This document shows positions 8,674 through 18,010 of a stretch of DNA of 33,904 nt, piece after piece. Both the position numbers and the translations under genes were made by a program. A model generated the notes under the pieces. The model was not told the origin of the DNA, ran no database searches, and was given only the letters and a program-made list of their open reading frames with translations. The stretch is taken from contig JACTMZ010000108.1 in the NCBI GenBank assembly GCA_014584375.1, positions 1-33,904 on the forward strand, given 5' to 3'. This DNA is from Verrucomicrobiota bacterium (GTDB taxonomy: Bacteria > Verrucomicrobiota > Verrucomicrobiia > Chthoniobacterales > JACTMZ01). Position 1 is the first letter of the stretch. Every line of letters starts with the position of its first letter.

Positions 8674-9363
8674 CTATTTGTCCCGGAATTTTCGCGCGCC
8701 CGACTCCTCCACTGCGGGAATCGGTTTGCCAAAAACCGCCGCCTGCTTCATCTCTCCGCTGTCGGCGTCGGGGGCGAGCGCCTCGAAAAGCCGCTTGTAG
8801 GGAATGCTGCACTGCAACCTTCGCTGCGCGTGATCAATTTTCGGATTAACCTGTATGACGGCGTCGGAAAATGGCGGGAGCGATTTGATTTTTAACGCCT
8901 CCCGACGGGCGTCGGGAATGGAAAGCGACTTGTCCTTGACCGTGCGATCCAGCGATTCGATGTCCGCCCGTGTCACAGCACCCCAAAGTTCACGCCATTT
9001 TTCCGGAGTAATGTGCGCCGTGAGGGATTGAACAAACACCTTCCTGTCGCCGTCCTGTTTCCAAAATCCGACAATGAGGAGAAAAGGTTCGTCAACATCG
9101 TATTGCCGCAATGCGTCGCCCATTCCCACGGCCGTGCCGAATTTTGTCGCCTTGGGATTCACCGGGACGCCGCCGTGCAGCTTGTTGTATTGCGCCGGTA
9201 TATCCCATTTTTGCGTCATCTCCTTCGGCCTGTATCCCTCAAAAAATGTGTCCGCCACCCAATGTTCAAATGACAGTCCGTGCTTCTGCACTTCGGACGC
9301 ATTCAGAAGGCAGGCGGAAAAAAGCAATATGCCGGCGCAGGTTGGGGCTCGAAAAATTTTCAC
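8674..9363 (-). CDS. Exported hypothetical protein, possible PD-(D/E)XK/restriction-endonuclease-like fold
   Basis: GTG start at 9363 gives a signal peptide (MKIFRAPTCAGILLFSACLLNAS); body has LSFEHWVADTFF...KWDIPAQYN...VPVNPKATKFGTAVGMGDALRQYDVDEPFLLIVGFWKQ...VNPKIDHAQRRLQCSIPYKRLFEAL. ORF is clear; fold assignment is by pattern recognition only. Confidence 0.6.
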   Translation of the reverse strand: MKIFRAPTCAGILLFSACLLNASEVQKHGLSFEHWVADTFFEGYRPKEMTQKWDIPAQYNKLHGGVPVNPKATKFGTAVGMGDALRQYDVDEPFLLIVGFWKQDGDRKVFVQSLTAHITPEKWRELWGAVTRADIESLDRTVKDKSLSIPDARREALKIKSLPPFSDAVIQVNPKIDHAQRRLQCSIPYKRLFEALAPDADSGEMKQAAVFGKPIPAVEESGARKFRDK

Positions 9364-9620
9364 GAATGTCGTTCGGGTTTTGCGTTTCTTGAAAGTGCGT
9401 GTGGTGACGGTTTGGCGGGATGCGGACGGTTGGCAAGGTGTTCTTCCAATGGAAATGCGAATCCACTTTTGCCGCCGAGAACGCAACCCGGGCGCCCCGG
9501 AACGCAGTCGGTGCGGAGGCGCAGACAATACATTTTGTCAAAGTCGAGATGCGGACACGAAAACGAACTCATCGGTGCGTCAATCTATCATTTGCACCCT
9601 CAATTCTCCAGTGCCGCGCT

Positions 9621-10613
9621 TCAGTCGAACTTTCGGTGCATCCAGCGGTAGGGAAAACGGTTGCCGGGACAGTCGGTTGGCTTGGGATTGATTTCGCGGT
9701 GGGCCTTGACGACAACCACACGTCCCTTGCTTTTTCCCACGCGGTTTCGCACATAGCGAATGAGTTCCTCGAGCGCGGCGAGCTGTGCGGAAGTCGGCTG
9801 GCTGCGGTTGAAATCGCCGACAAAGCAAATGCCGAGGGCAATGTCATTGAGATGGTCGCTGGCCACATGTCCGCCGTTGATTTGTCTTTTCCAACGGGAA
9901 CCGATTTCAATTTCGCCATTGCCTGATGATGTCCCATTGCCGATGACAAAATGATAGGCCAGTCCGTTTTGCATTTTGCGGACGTTGCGATGGTAGTTGT
10001 CAAAAATGCGGGCGTTGCCCTGCTTGGTTCCGCTGTTGTGAACCACGATATATTGCCAGCGTCCCCGCTTGACCGGAGCGCGGTCTATGGCTGCGCGCAC
10101 AGAGCGGGTGAGATAGCGGTAGCGCGGACCGCCCAGACCGAAGAATCCGCGTCGCGGTGGAGGCGGCGGGATTAATCCTTCGTCCTCTTGATCCCCTGAT
10201 TTTCCGACGACAATTGGTGCGTCGGGAATTTTCTCCTCGGATGGCGTGGGAGCGGGGGTCGCAGGGATTTTTTCCGGCGCTTTTTCGGGCACGGGTGTCG
10301 GATGCGGAGTTGGATGCTCGACGGTTTCCTCTTTTTCAACAGGCGTCGGTTTCGGCTCCGGACGTTTGTCCGGTGTGGGTGTGAACTCCTTTTCCTCCCG
10401 CTTTTCAATGGGTTTCGCAGGGCGTCTTGATTCTTTGGAACCGGGGCGTGGACGAGCCTGCGGGCGGGCTGCCGCCGGTGTCGGCGCTGGTGTTGCGGCA
10501 GGCTCAATTGCCTCGCGGGCGTTGAGAAACAGCGCGCGCTTGCGCTTTTCCTCGGCGGTTAACTCGCCCTTTGTCAGCGAACCCGCGGCCAGCAGACAGA
10601 AAAGGGCGAGCAT
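9621..10613 (-). CDS. N-acetylmuramoyl-L-alanine amidase (Amidase_2/PGRP-like) with Pro-rich N-terminal linker
   Basis: WQYIVVHNSGTKQGNARIFDNYHRN...GLAYHFVIGNG...IALGICFVGDFN...VVVKAHREINPKPTDCPGNRFP; N-terminal hydrophobic segment MLALFCLLAAGS. Start could be an upstream GTG (10649) or TTG (10685). Confidence 0.88.
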   Translation of the reverse strand: MLALFCLLAAGSLTKGELTAEEKRKRALFLNAREAIEPAATPAPTPAAARPQARPRPGSKESRRPAKPIEKREEKEFTPTPDKRPEPKPTPVEKEETVEHPTPHPTPVPEKAPEKIPATPAPTPSEEKIPDAPIVVGKSGDQEDEGLIPPPPPRRGFFGLGGPRYRYLTRSVRAAIDRAPVKRGRWQYIVVHNSGTKQGNARIFDNYHRNVRKMQNGLAYHFVIGNGTSSGNGEIEIGSRWKRQINGGHVASDHLNDIALGICFVGDFNRSQPTSAQLAALEELIRYVRNRVGKSKGRVVVVKAHREINPKPTDCPGNRFPYRWMHRKFD

Positions 10614-10681
10614 GGCGCTTCGGAAAATGAAGTTGCGTGCGGATGCCACTGAAGCAACGTAATGGTTCCGCCCGGGAAAAT

Positions 10682-11443
10682 TCAACCCGATTGAGCTTTT
10701 CGCGGATAACTCACACGCACCAAATACAGTCCGTCCGGCGGGGCAACGTCACGAGGCAGATCCGATTTGCCTCCCGCAAGCCTCGTTTGCAGAGCGGGCA
10801 ACCCGGCGCGTCCGCACGCGACGCAGACCATGGCCGAGACCAGCATGCGCACCATTTTGTAGAGAAATCCGTCGCCTTCGAAGCGCAGGCGGATAAGGCG
10901 GCCGTTGCGCGAAATGTGAATGGAACGCAAATTGCGCCGGGTGTCATTGACCGGCGTGCCGCGATTGGCTGCAAAACCGCAAAAGTCGTGGTTTCCGCGC
11001 AACAGGCGGGCGGCTTCGTGCAGAATTTCCATGTCCGGTGGCGGCCACACGCGCCAGCAGCGCCCGACGCGGTGTGGCGGAAGGATTTCTCCGCACCACA
11101 AAAGGTAGTCGTAGGTTTTGCCCGAGGCGGAAAGACGCGCGTGAAAATTATTTGGAGCCTTTGCGCATGCCATCACGCGGACGGTCGGCGGCAGCACGGC
11201 GTTGATCGCGCGTTGCCACATTGCAGGATTGCCGCGATCGTCGGGAACATCGGCATGGGCTGTTTGTCCCAATGCGTGAACACCGGCGTCCGTTCGCCCC
11301 GATCCCTGCACGGAAATATTCCGTCCGCCCGCAATGCGCGTCATCGCCTCCTGCAAAATGTCCTGTACGGTTCCGCCTCCGGGCTGGCTTTGCCAACCGC
11401 GAAAGGGCGCGCCGTCGTAGGCGAGGGTCAGCTTGAGGCGCAT
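10682..11443 (-). CDS. truA: tRNA pseudouridine(38-40) synthase TruA
   Basis: MRLKLTLAYDGAPFRGWQSQPGGGTVQDILQEA, GSGRTDAGVHALGQTAH, FHARLSASGKTYDYLL, MVRMLV. Confidence 0.96.
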   Translation of the reverse strand: MRLKLTLAYDGAPFRGWQSQPGGGTVQDILQEAMTRIAGGRNISVQGSGRTDAGVHALGQTAHADVPDDRGNPAMWQRAINAVLPPTVRVMACAKAPNNFHARLSASGKTYDYLLWCGEILPPHRVGRCWRVWPPPDMEILHEAARLLRGNHDFCGFAANRGTPVNDTRRNLRSIHISRNGRLIRLRFEGDGFLYKMVRMLVSAMVCVACGRAGLPALQTRLAGGKSDLPRDVAPPDGLYLVRVSYPRKAQSG

Positions 11444-11847
11444 TCGGTGCGATCCAACCAGCTTTGCAGGAGAATTTGTGCGGCGACCTGATCCACCACA
11501 TCGCGCTGTTTGTGTGCCTTGCGTCCGCTTTCACGCAGGGCGCGTTGGGCGGCCGTCGTCGTAAGGCGCTCGTCCCAAAGTTCGACGCGGGCACCCGTGG
11601 CCTCCCGCAGTTGTCCGGCGAAAGTTCGCGCCGCTTCCGCAGCCGGGCCGTAAGTTCCGTCCATGTTTCGGGGCAGCCCTACGAGCACAAGCGACGGTTT
11701 TGTTTCCTCCATGGCGGCCTGCACTGCCGCGAGGGAGGCGTCTCCACCGGCAACGGTTTTCCACGGCTGTGCAAACAGTCTCAGTTCGTCGCTGATCGCA
11801 ATTCCCGTGCGAACAGCGCCAAGATCCACGGCCATGATCCGACTCAT
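11428..11847 (-). CDS. ruvX: Putative Holliday junction resolvase/pre-16S rRNA nuclease (YqgF/RuvX)
   Basis: IMAVDLGAVRTGIAISDELRLFAQP, LVLVGLPRNMDGTYGPAAEAARTFA, LWDERLTTTAAQRAL, KQRDVVDQVAAQILLQSWLD; ATG overlaps the upstream stop (ATGA). Confidence 0.94.
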   Translation of the reverse strand: MSRIMAVDLGAVRTGIAISDELRLFAQPWKTVAGGDASLAAVQAAMEETKPSLVLVGLPRNMDGTYGPAAEAARTFAGQLREATGARVELWDERLTTTAAQRALRESGRKAHKQRDVVDQVAAQILLQSWLDRTECASS

Positions 11848-12905
11848 TGCAATTCCTCCGGAATATGTGGAACGATCCGTTTGATTTTTTCGGCTTCGCT
11901 GCGGTGGCACACAAGCAGGGCGTCGTCGGTGTCTATGACGATAAGATCCCGGACGCCCGACAGGGCGACGTGTTTGCGTCCGGATGTGAAGACGATGTTG
12001 TGCGAGGCGTCATGCAGTGTCAGCGGGGTGTTGGCCGCGTTTCCGCCCTCGTGCGGTTCCAGGTATTTGGCGGCGGCCACCCAGCTTCCGACATCATCCC
12101 AATCAAAACCGGCTTCGAGTTGGAGGACATGCGCTGCCTTTTCCATCAGGGCGTAATCCACGGAAATTTTTGGCAGTTTGGAAAAATCCGAATTGAGGAG
12201 CGCGTTGAGATCGGGCGCGGTTTTCATGCGCATTGCAAATTCGGCCAGCACGGGCGTCTGCTTGGTCAGTTCGCTCATGATTGCGTGAATGGACCACACA
12301 AACATGCCGGCGTTCCAGCGGAAGGAGCCCTGGCGCAGAAATGATTCCGCCATCTCGGCGTCGGGCTTTTCGCGAAAGCGCCGCACTTGATAGACAGCCG
12401 GTTCCCCGCTGTTGATGCGCCGTCCCTGCTCAATGTAGCCAAAGCCCGGACACGCCCATGTTGGCTTGATTCCGATGGTCAGAAGCGCCCCGGAGCTGGC
12501 GGCGGCGGCGGCGCCGGCACGCAGATCGCGGCGAAAGGTGTCGCCGTCACGGATAAGATGGTCCGCCGGCAGAACGGCCATGACGGCCTGCGGATCGCGG
12601 CGCAGGATGAGTCCGACGCCGAGGGCGACGGCCGGGGCGGTGTCACGTTTGGCTGGTTCGGCGACGATATTTTCCGCCGGAATGTCGCGGCACACCGCGC
12701 GTACAGCGGCCTCCTGCTCGCTGTTGGTGAGGATGAAAATACGCTCCTTTGGAATGAGGGTGTCGAGCCGGGCGATCGTTTCCTCCAGCATGGTGCGTTC
12801 TGAAAACAGTCGGAGCAGTTGCTTCGGCGTTGCCCGGCGGCTGCAGGGCCAGAAACGTTCGCCGCTGCCGCCGGCCAAAATGAGGGCGTAAAGAGCGGGT
12901 TCCAT
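11844..12905 (-). CDS. Mannose-1-phosphate guanylyltransferase family protein
   Basis: ALILAGGSGERFWPCSRRATPKQLLRLF, VLPADHLI, FGYIEQG, FREKPDAEMAESFL, WNAGMFVW. Confidence 0.92.
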   Translation of the reverse strand: MEPALYALILAGGSGERFWPCSRRATPKQLLRLFSERTMLEETIARLDTLIPKERIFILTNSEQEAAVRAVCRDIPAENIVAEPAKRDTAPAVALGVGLILRRDPQAVMAVLPADHLIRDGDTFRRDLRAGAAAAASSGALLTIGIKPTWACPGFGYIEQGRRINSGEPAVYQVRRFREKPDAEMAESFLRQGSFRWNAGMFVWSIHAIMSELTKQTPVLAEFAMRMKTAPDLNALLNSDFSKLPKISVDYALMEKAAHVLQLEAGFDWDDVGSWVAAAKYLEPHEGGNAANTPLTLHDASHNIVFTSGRKHVALSGVRDLIVIDTDDALLVCHRSEAEKIKRIVPHIPEELQ

Positions 12906-13022
12906 AAGGGGTTATCTGACGCTTTTACAGCTGCAAACGCAACCTCCGACAAAAAAGAAAATCATGTGTTTGGGCGGTTGGCGGTTGCATCGCAGGAGAT
13001 CTTGGGGTAACCAGACGAAGTC

Positions 13023-13319
13023 ATGTCTCCTTTGCTGGATAAATTTTCTCACAATCTTTCGGCGACTTCCATTGTGGCGGCGGCGGAAATGGCGGTGGGC
13101 GCCGGCGCGGGTTTGTTGCTTGCGGATCGTTTGGGGCGCACCGTTCGGCGACGCGTGGGGCTCGTTGTTTTAATCTCGGGGCTGACCGCGACAATTCCCT
13201 TGTTGATTGGTGCCGGAGTGCGCATCAATCGCAAACTTGGCAAAGGGCGTCGCATGCGTCGCAGTTTGGAATCCATACGGCAGGACAGCGGCTTTCCCGA
13301 GGACGGCGATTTCTATTGA
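13023..13319 (+). CDS. Small hypothetical membrane protein
   Basis: 98 aa with two hydrophobic/Gly-rich segments (IVAAAEMAVGAGAGLLLADRLG; VGLVVLISGLTATIPLLIGAGV); stop overlaps the maf start. Confidence 0.7.
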   Translation: MSPLLDKFSHNLSATSIVAAAEMAVGAGAGLLLADRLGRTVRRRVGLVVLISGLTATIPLLIGAGVRINRKLGKGRRMRRSLESIRQDSGFPEDGDFY

Positions 13320-13897
13320 CGCCGCATCCTTTGATTCTTGCTTCCGCATCGCCGCGTCGGGCGGAATTGCTTCGGAATGCGGGTGTGACGTTTGAGGTTG
13401 TCGCCGCGCCGGCGGAGGAAATTCATGATGCGTCACTCGGCATGTCTGCTCTTGTCGTTGGCAATGCGCGCGCCAAGGCGCTGGCTGTTGCGGCATCCTT
13501 TCCTCATTCCACCGTTCTCGGTGCCGACACCCTGGTGTGGCTCGACGGACTTCCGCTTGGGAAACCCCGCGATCCTGCGGAGGCTCGTCAGATGCTGAGG
13601 GCGCTTTCCGGCCGCACACATCAGGTTGCGACAGGTGTTCATCTGGTGCGGCTTGAACCTCTTCTGCGGATGGAATTTTGCGAGGTCAGCCGCGTGCGTT
13701 TTCGATCGTTGGACGAGGCGCTGATTACGGATTATCTCGCACGGGTAAACACGCTCGACAAGGCCGGTGCCTATGCGTTGCAGGAGCATGGGGAATTGAT
13801 CGTGGAATCGGTGGAGGGCAGCCGTTCCAATGTCGTCGGTCTTCCTGTTTCACGAACCCTCTCGGCCTTGCGGCGTTTTGCGAACGCGATAAGTTGA
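13316..13897 (+). CDS. maf: Maf family nucleotide pyrophosphatase (TTG start)
   Basis: PLILASASPRRAELLRNAGVTFEVV, VLGADTLVWLDGLPLGKPRDPAEARQMLRALSGRTHQVATGVHL. Confidence 0.93.
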   Translation: MTPHPLILASASPRRAELLRNAGVTFEVVAAPAEEIHDASLGMSALVVGNARAKALAVAASFPHSTVLGADTLVWLDGLPLGKPRDPAEARQMLRALSGRTHQVATGVHLVRLEPLLRMEFCEVSRVRFRSLDEALITDYLARVNTLDKAGAYALQEHGELIVESVEGSRSNVVGLPVSRTLSALRRFANAIS

Positions 13898-13901
13898 CGA
13901 T

Positions 13902-15551
13902 ATGAAAGTCGGCACCTCGTTGCATCGCGGACGTATTGTGGACATTGTCGCGCGGCGTGTGTTTCCAGGGGAGATTGAAGTGCGGGATGGCCGTATTGAG
14001 CGCGTGGAGGAGGTGCAATCTTCGGATGACGACGGTTTTCTTTGTCCGGGATTTATTGATGCGCATGTTCACATCGAGAGTTCCATGCTTTCTCCTCCCG
14101 AGTTTGCGCGCATTGCGGTGGTGCATGGAACGGTGGGAACCGTTTCCGATCCGCACGAAATCGCCAATGTTCTGGGAATTGAAGGGGTGCGTTACATGCA
14201 GGAGCAGGCGCTGCGGACGCCGTGCAAAATTCATTTCGGCATTCCCTCCTGCGTCCCGGCGACAAAATTTGAAACGGCGGGCGCCGTTCTTGATTCCGCC
14301 GCCGTCGAGAAACTCTGCGCTGATCCTTCGCTGCTCTATCTTTCGGAAATGATGAATTTCCCCGGTGTGATTCATCGCGATCCGGAGGTGATTGAAAAAA
14401 TTCGGATCGCAAAAAAATTCGGCAAACGCATTGACGGTCACGCGCCCGGTTTGCGCGGCGACGCTTTGAAAGCCTATGTTGCGGCCGGGATTGAGACGGA
14501 TCACGAGTGTTTTCGCATCGAGGAGGCACGGGAAAAACTTTCCTTGGGAATGAAAATCCTCATCCGCGAGGGATCGGCGGCAAAAAATTTCGACGAACTT
14601 TGGCCGCTTCTTCGTGAGGCTCCGGAATCCTGCATGTTTTGCAGCGATGACAAACATCCTGATGATTTGATCGCCGGACACATCAACCGGCTTTGTGCCC
14701 GCGCTGTTTCACGGGGAATATCGCCGTTTGACGCCCTCGCGGCGGCTTGCGTCAATCCTGTGCGTCACTATGGACTGCGCTGCGGTTTGCTGCGCCCAGG
14801 TGATCCTGCGGATTTTGTGCGACTGCGTGATCTCGCCGGCTTTGAGGTGTTGGAGACATGGATTGACGGGAAGTGTGTGGCGCGTGACGGGCAGCCGCTC
14901 CTGCCGCGCTCCGGCTCGCCCTGCATCAATCGCTTTTTTGCAAAGCCGAAGCACCCGGATGATTTTGTCGTTCCGGCGGGCGGAGGAAGTCTCCGCGTCA
15001 TCGGAGCGGTGGATGGCCAGATTGTCACAAAATCCGAAGAGGCCGCGCCATTGATTCGGGATGGGCATGCGGTGGCCGACCCTTCGCGCGACTTGTTGAA
15101 AATGGCGGTGGTCAATCGCTATGCCGATGCGCCGCCCGCGACAGCCTTTGTACGCGGCCTTGGCCTGCGACACGGCGCCATTGCGTCCAGCGTGGCGCAT
15201 GACTGTCACAACATCGTTGCAGCGGGTGTTTCCGATGAGGACATTGCCCGCGCCGTCAATTTGCTTGTGCAGCATCGCGGCGGCATCGCATCCATCGGCC
15301 CGAATGGCATGGAGGAGGTGCTTCCCTTGCCTGTGGCGGGATTAATGAGCGATGGTTTTGCGGAGGAAGTGGCGGCGGGATATGTGCGAGTGACAAAAGC
15401 GGCGAAGACGCTTGGCAGCACATTACACGCGCCATTCATGACGCTTTCCTTCCTTGCCCTGTTGGTCATTCCCTCGCTGAAACTGAGCGATCGGGGATTG
15501 TTCGACGGCGAAAAATTTTCATTCGTCCCGCTTTTTACGGGTGATTCATAA
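13902..15551 (+). CDS. ade: Adenine deaminase
   Basis: FLCPGFIDAHVHIESSMLSPPEFARIAVVHGTVGTVSDPHEIANVLG, FGIPSCVPAT, IDGHAPGL, TDHEC, CSDDKHPDDL. Confidence 0.96.
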   Translation: MKVGTSLHRGRIVDIVARRVFPGEIEVRDGRIERVEEVQSSDDDGFLCPGFIDAHVHIESSMLSPPEFARIAVVHGTVGTVSDPHEIANVLGIEGVRYMQEQALRTPCKIHFGIPSCVPATKFETAGAVLDSAAVEKLCADPSLLYLSEMMNFPGVIHRDPEVIEKIRIAKKFGKRIDGHAPGLRGDALKAYVAAGIETDHECFRIEEAREKLSLGMKILIREGSAAKNFDELWPLLREAPESCMFCSDDKHPDDLIAGHINRLCARAVSRGISPFDALAAACVNPVRHYGLRCGLLRPGDPADFVRLRDLAGFEVLETWIDGKCVARDGQPLLPRSGSPCINRFFAKPKHPDDFVVPAGGGSLRVIGAVDGQIVTKSEEAAPLIRDGHAVADPSRDLLKMAVVNRYADAPPATAFVRGLGLRHGAIASSVAHDCHNIVAAGVSDEDIARAVNLLVQHRGGIASIGPNGMEEVLPLPVAGLMSDGFAEEVAAGYVRVTKAAKTLGSTLHAPFMTLSFLALLVIPSLKLSDRGLFDGEKFSFVPLFTGDS

Positions 15552-16898
15552 ATTTTCCGAAGCGGACTCAACGTTCTCCGATGTCGGGTTGTTTGTTGCA
15601 GGCGATGGCAAGGGGCTCGGTGTGACTGCGGGTGTCGGCGATGGTGTCGGTGTCGGGGTTGGCGTTGGCGTTGGCGTTGGTGTTGGCGTCGGCCAGGGTG
15701 GCACGATGTTTTTCCAATGATGCAGGGCTGCATTGTTTGTTGCACCGAGTTCTGCGAGCAGTTCGGAGCAGCGTTCATGCCAGCGATCCAGATCCGGTGC
15801 CGTGCGTTTGGCATCCGCCGTTCCTGGGAAAACCAAATAGGTCACGCTGAGGTCGCTCACGGGGCGAGCCAGCGCCGTGCCGGTATTTTTGATTTCATTG
15901 CACAGTCGCAGCGAAGCTTCGCCCATTTTATGCGAGGGGCCGGCGTCACCCACGATAGCGGGATAAATTTTATCCTCATGAATTACCACGGCGTAATCGC
16001 CGATGGACGCCGCACCGGAGCGAAGCATGAAGCTTGGCAGAACAATGAAGGGATCGGTTTTGGAGACGAGAAAGCTGGCGCTTTTAAGATCGGCAATCTG
16101 GTGTTTCCAGTTCGTAATTTGTGAACGCAGTTCCATGCGCCGCACTTCGGGGAGATCCGGCTGGGCCAGATCTTTCGAGGCTTTTTCAATTTTCGCCTGA
16201 AATGAGGCGATGAAGGGATTCGGACGGTTCGAAGTTTTGGGCCAGCGGTAGCTGGTTTGTGCCTGGAAAAACTGCCCCGAGCCATCCACCTCAACATTTC
16301 GATCCCCGTCGGAACCGTCCACATTGACATCCATGTCGCCCTGCAGAAGCAGGGCGCGGCGCCCGGTTTCCGGATGACGCAGTTCCAAAATTGTGTCGCA
16401 GTCGAAGTAGTTGTGGCGCGAGAGAATTTGATCGAGCCGCTCCAGGCGTTCCTGAATCCAGTTCAACTTGCGTTTGTAAAGCGTGTCATAATCCGGGGAA
16501 ACATTTGCCGTTTCAAGCAGCAGGGGCAGCGAGGGCAGTGCGTCCGTCAGCTGCGCGTTTGCCGCCTTGAGGTCATCCGGCGATTGTGCGGCGCGCGGCG
16601 TGCGAATGTTGAGATTCAGCTCCAGACGGTAGGCGGCGTCCTTCGTGCGATCGCGTGTCGCTGTGTCGCCGGGAGATGTTTTTACCGACCAATGGTATTG
16701 CAGGCCGTTGAAGAGCATTCCGGTGTCCATCGGCTTGCGCTGCACATGGGGAGTGGGAGCGGGTGTCGGGGGAGGTGATGGTGACGGCTTGGGAGAGGGG
16801 GTGGGCGACGGTGGGGGCGGAGAAGGCGGTGGTTTGCAGCCGGAGGGAACGGCGAACGCGCACACGATGATTGCCGCGATCTTTGGAAGCCTGTGCAT
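15546..16898 (-). CDS. Lipoprotein with GH75 (chitosanase)-like domain and Pro-rich tracts at both ends
   Basis: Signal MHRLPKIAAIIVCAFAVPSGC (lipobox-like); LLLQGDMDVNVDGSDGDRNVEVDGSGQFFQAQTSYRW and GDYAVVIHEDKIYPAIVGDAGPSHKMGEASLRL resemble GH75 motifs; terminal (TP)n/(SP)n tracts. Confidence 0.7.
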   Translation of the reverse strand: MHRLPKIAAIIVCAFAVPSGCKPPPSPPPPSPTPSPKPSPSPPPTPAPTPHVQRKPMDTGMLFNGLQYHWSVKTSPGDTATRDRTKDAAYRLELNLNIRTPRAAQSPDDLKAANAQLTDALPSLPLLLETANVSPDYDTLYKRKLNWIQERLERLDQILSRHNYFDCDTILELRHPETGRRALLLQGDMDVNVDGSDGDRNVEVDGSGQFFQAQTSYRWPKTSNRPNPFIASFQAKIEKASKDLAQPDLPEVRRMELRSQITNWKHQIADLKSASFLVSKTDPFIVLPSFMLRSGAASIGDYAVVIHEDKIYPAIVGDAGPSHKMGEASLRLCNEIKNTGTALARPVSDLSVTYLVFPGTADAKRTAPDLDRWHERCSELLAELGATNNAALHHWKNIVPPWPTPTPTPTPTPTPTPTPSPTPAVTPSPLPSPATNNPTSENVESASENL

Positions 16899-16993
16899 GA
16901 CTCTATCACTTCACGGGCCATGCGTTTTGTCCAGCATCCGACGCAAATTTTTGCGGGACGCCCGGCGATTTCATGATAAGTTGCCGCTTTATA

Positions 16994-17066
16994 CGGGCTG
17001 TGGCTCAGCTTGGTAGAGCGCTTGAATGGGGTTCAAGAGGTCCCGGGTTCAAATCCCGGCAGCCCG
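16994..17066 (+). tRNA. tRNA-Pro (anticodon GGG), CCA not encoded
   Basis: Acceptor CGGGCTG/CAGCCCG, anticodon stem-loop CTTGA-ATGGGGT-TCAAG, T-arm CCGGG-TTCAAAT-CCCGG. Confidence 0.96.
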
Positions 17067-17119
17067 ATTTTTAATGCGGCGCCCGCATGGCGCGGACGAT
17101 GGTGGCGTTTCACATTCAG

Positions 17120-18010
17120 CTATCCGATGAGAAGCACGCCGACCACGGCGATCACGCTTCCTGCGAATGTCAGCGGCTGGGGGCGATTTTTGTCGAGAAT
17201 CCAGACAATGGGAATGACGAACAGCGGCGTGAGCGCGACTATGGAGAGGACAATGGCGGCGGGTGTTGCGGCCAGCGCCCATTGGAAGGAGGCCATGCCT
17301 ACGACCATTCCGGCCAATGCGTTGGCAATGATCCAAGGTGCGGCTTTCAACAGCGGAGGTTTCGGGCTTTTTGAAGTCTGTGGAGACGGCAGAAAACGGC
17401 GTGTCAGGGCGTAAATAATCACCATCATAATTGCCGCGCCCCCCACGCGCTGATAGGCGGCGGTCATGCCGTTGACCGAAAATCCAGCGGCGGTGTTGAT
17501 GGCAAAGGCTTCGCGGGTGAAGACGGCGCCAATTGCCTGCAGCAGCGACGCCACAGCGGCCAATCCTCCTCCGGAAATTATTCGCGACCAAGTTCCCGGA
17601 ATCCGAATACCCGGAAGCAGGGAAATTGCAGCTCCCAACAGGATCACCGTGCATCCCGTCATTTGCCTTCCGGTGAGCGCCGTCCCCAGCCAGGCCCATT
17701 CGATGGCCGCAGCAAAAGGCGCGCACAGACATTGGACGATGAGGATTGTCAACTGCGGGCCGATGAAGCGCAGTGCTTGAAAGCTGAACAGATCGCCCAA
17801 GGCGATGCCGATGACGCCGCTGAGCAAAAACATGGTGAGCCCGGGTCCCTGTAACCCCTGTCCCCACCCGTGCGCAAGCGCCGCAAGGCAAAGAACGGCG
17901 ACCAGCAAACGATAAAAGTGCGCACGGACGCCACCTACCAGCCGCGCAGCACGGGCAGCGAAGACAATGGAATGCGCCCAAAGGATGGCGGTCAGAAGCG
18001 CGGGAAGCAT
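17120..18010 (-). CDS. EamA/DMT-family transporter
   Basis: ~10 hydrophobic segments; duplicated EamA-like pattern (GVIGIALGDLFSFQALRFIGPQ; ANALAGMVVGMASFQWALAATPAAIVLSIVALTPLF). Confidence 0.88.
   Translation of the reverse strand: MLPALLTAILWAHSIVFAARAARLVGGVRAHFYRLLVAVLCLAALAHGWGQGLQGPGLTMFLLSGVIGIALGDLFSFQALRFIGPQLTILIVQCLCAPFAAAIEWAWLGTALTGRQMTGCTVILLGAAISLLPGIRIPGTWSRIISGGGLAAVASLLQAIGAVFTREAFAINTAAGFSVNGMTAAYQRVGGAAIMMVIIYALTRRFLPSPQTSKSPKPPLLKAAPWIIANALAGMVVGMASFQWALAATPAAIVLSIVALTPLFVIPIVWILDKNRPQPLTFAGSVIAVVGVLLIG

Noticed and set aside
10246-10662. Plus-strand Gly-rich ORF (GVGAGVAAGS...) opposite the amidase Pro-rich linker
   Set aside because: Reverse complement of Pro/Thr/Ala codons yields Gly/Val-rich translation; artefact.
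17010-17414. 134-aa plus ORF beginning inside tRNA-Pro
   Set aside because: Starts within the tRNA and lies antisense to the EamA transporter gene.
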